DNA from: Sutterella sp. UBA1442
GTDB lineage: Bacteria; Pseudomonadota; Gammaproteobacteria; Burkholderiales; Burkholderiaceae_F
NCBI GenBank assembly: GCA_002329575.1
Contig: DCTK01000123.1
Coordinates: 1 to 5,381, forward strand
Direction of reading: 5' to 3'
DNA: 5,381 bases
Shown: positions 5,358-5,381 of the stretch, in pieces
How positions within the stretch are numbered: position 1 is the first letter of the stretch
Layout: each line of letters begins with the position of its first letter
The notes under the pieces: model-generated
Told to the model about the DNA's origin: nothing
What the model saw: only the letters and a program-made list of their open reading frames with translations
The model's database searches: none
Made by a program: the position numbers and the translations under genes

Positions 5358-5364
5358 TTATGGG
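5358..5364. repeat. right target-site duplication, TTATGGG
   Basis: Exact copy of the heptamer at 3193-3199, directly following the element's terminal ACA. The match stops at the element on one side and differs beyond 5364 on the other, which fixes the duplication at 7 bp. Confidence 0.9.
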
Positions 5365-5381
5365 CAAGTCGTGGCTTTTGC

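Overview
The window looks like a chromosomal segment of a Gram-negative bacterium, probably of the Pseudomonadota. A host-associated, Sutterellaceae-like Burkholderiales is my best guess, from the grouping of an aspartase-type lyase, a LysR regulator and what looks like an OFA-type transporter, and from the medium GC of the left half. No rRNA, tRNA or other taxonomic marker is present, so this placement is inference only.

Left part (1-2756) is a small metabolic locus. A leftward gene for an aspartate ammonia-lyase-like enzyme (253-1686) faces a rightward LysR-type regulator (1794-2756) across a short AT-rich intergenic region. That region holds a near-perfect 10-bp dyad, a good candidate for the regulator's binding site. 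Downstream of the lyase on the same strand, after two hairpins and a possible promoter, the first 32 codons of a probable major-facilitator transporter run off the left edge. The simplest reading is uptake or exchange of a dicarboxylate or amino acid, followed by deamination or elimination by the lyase, under LysR control. The lyase keeps the catalytic GSSxMPxKxN loop but differs from textbook aspartase at several active-site positions, so its substrate is uncertain.

Middle part (2757-3199) is AT-rich and has no intact gene. It contains fragments of protein-like sequence in successive frames, consistent with a decayed gene, and a leftward hairpin plus T-tract terminator.

Right part (3200-5357) is a complete IS21-family insertion sequence, 2158 bp. 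It carries istA (DDE transposase) and istB (AAA+ helper ATPase), coupled through a TAATG overlap, has related terminal repeats beginning TGT and ending ACA, and is flanked by an exact 7-bp target duplication (TTATGGG, 3193-3199 and 5358-5364). An exact TTGACA lies at the very right tip and a TAATAT 15 bp inside the left tip. In a head-to-tail junction with a 2-bp spacer these would form a promoter with 17-bp spacing, as described for IS21 itself. Removing the element rejoins an open frame (FYG|QVVAF), so it appears to have landed in the already decaying gene.

I see no CRISPR array, RNA gene, defence system or clearly novel system. The most interesting items are the atypical active site of the lyase with its divergent regulator, and the very well preserved anatomy of the IS21 element.
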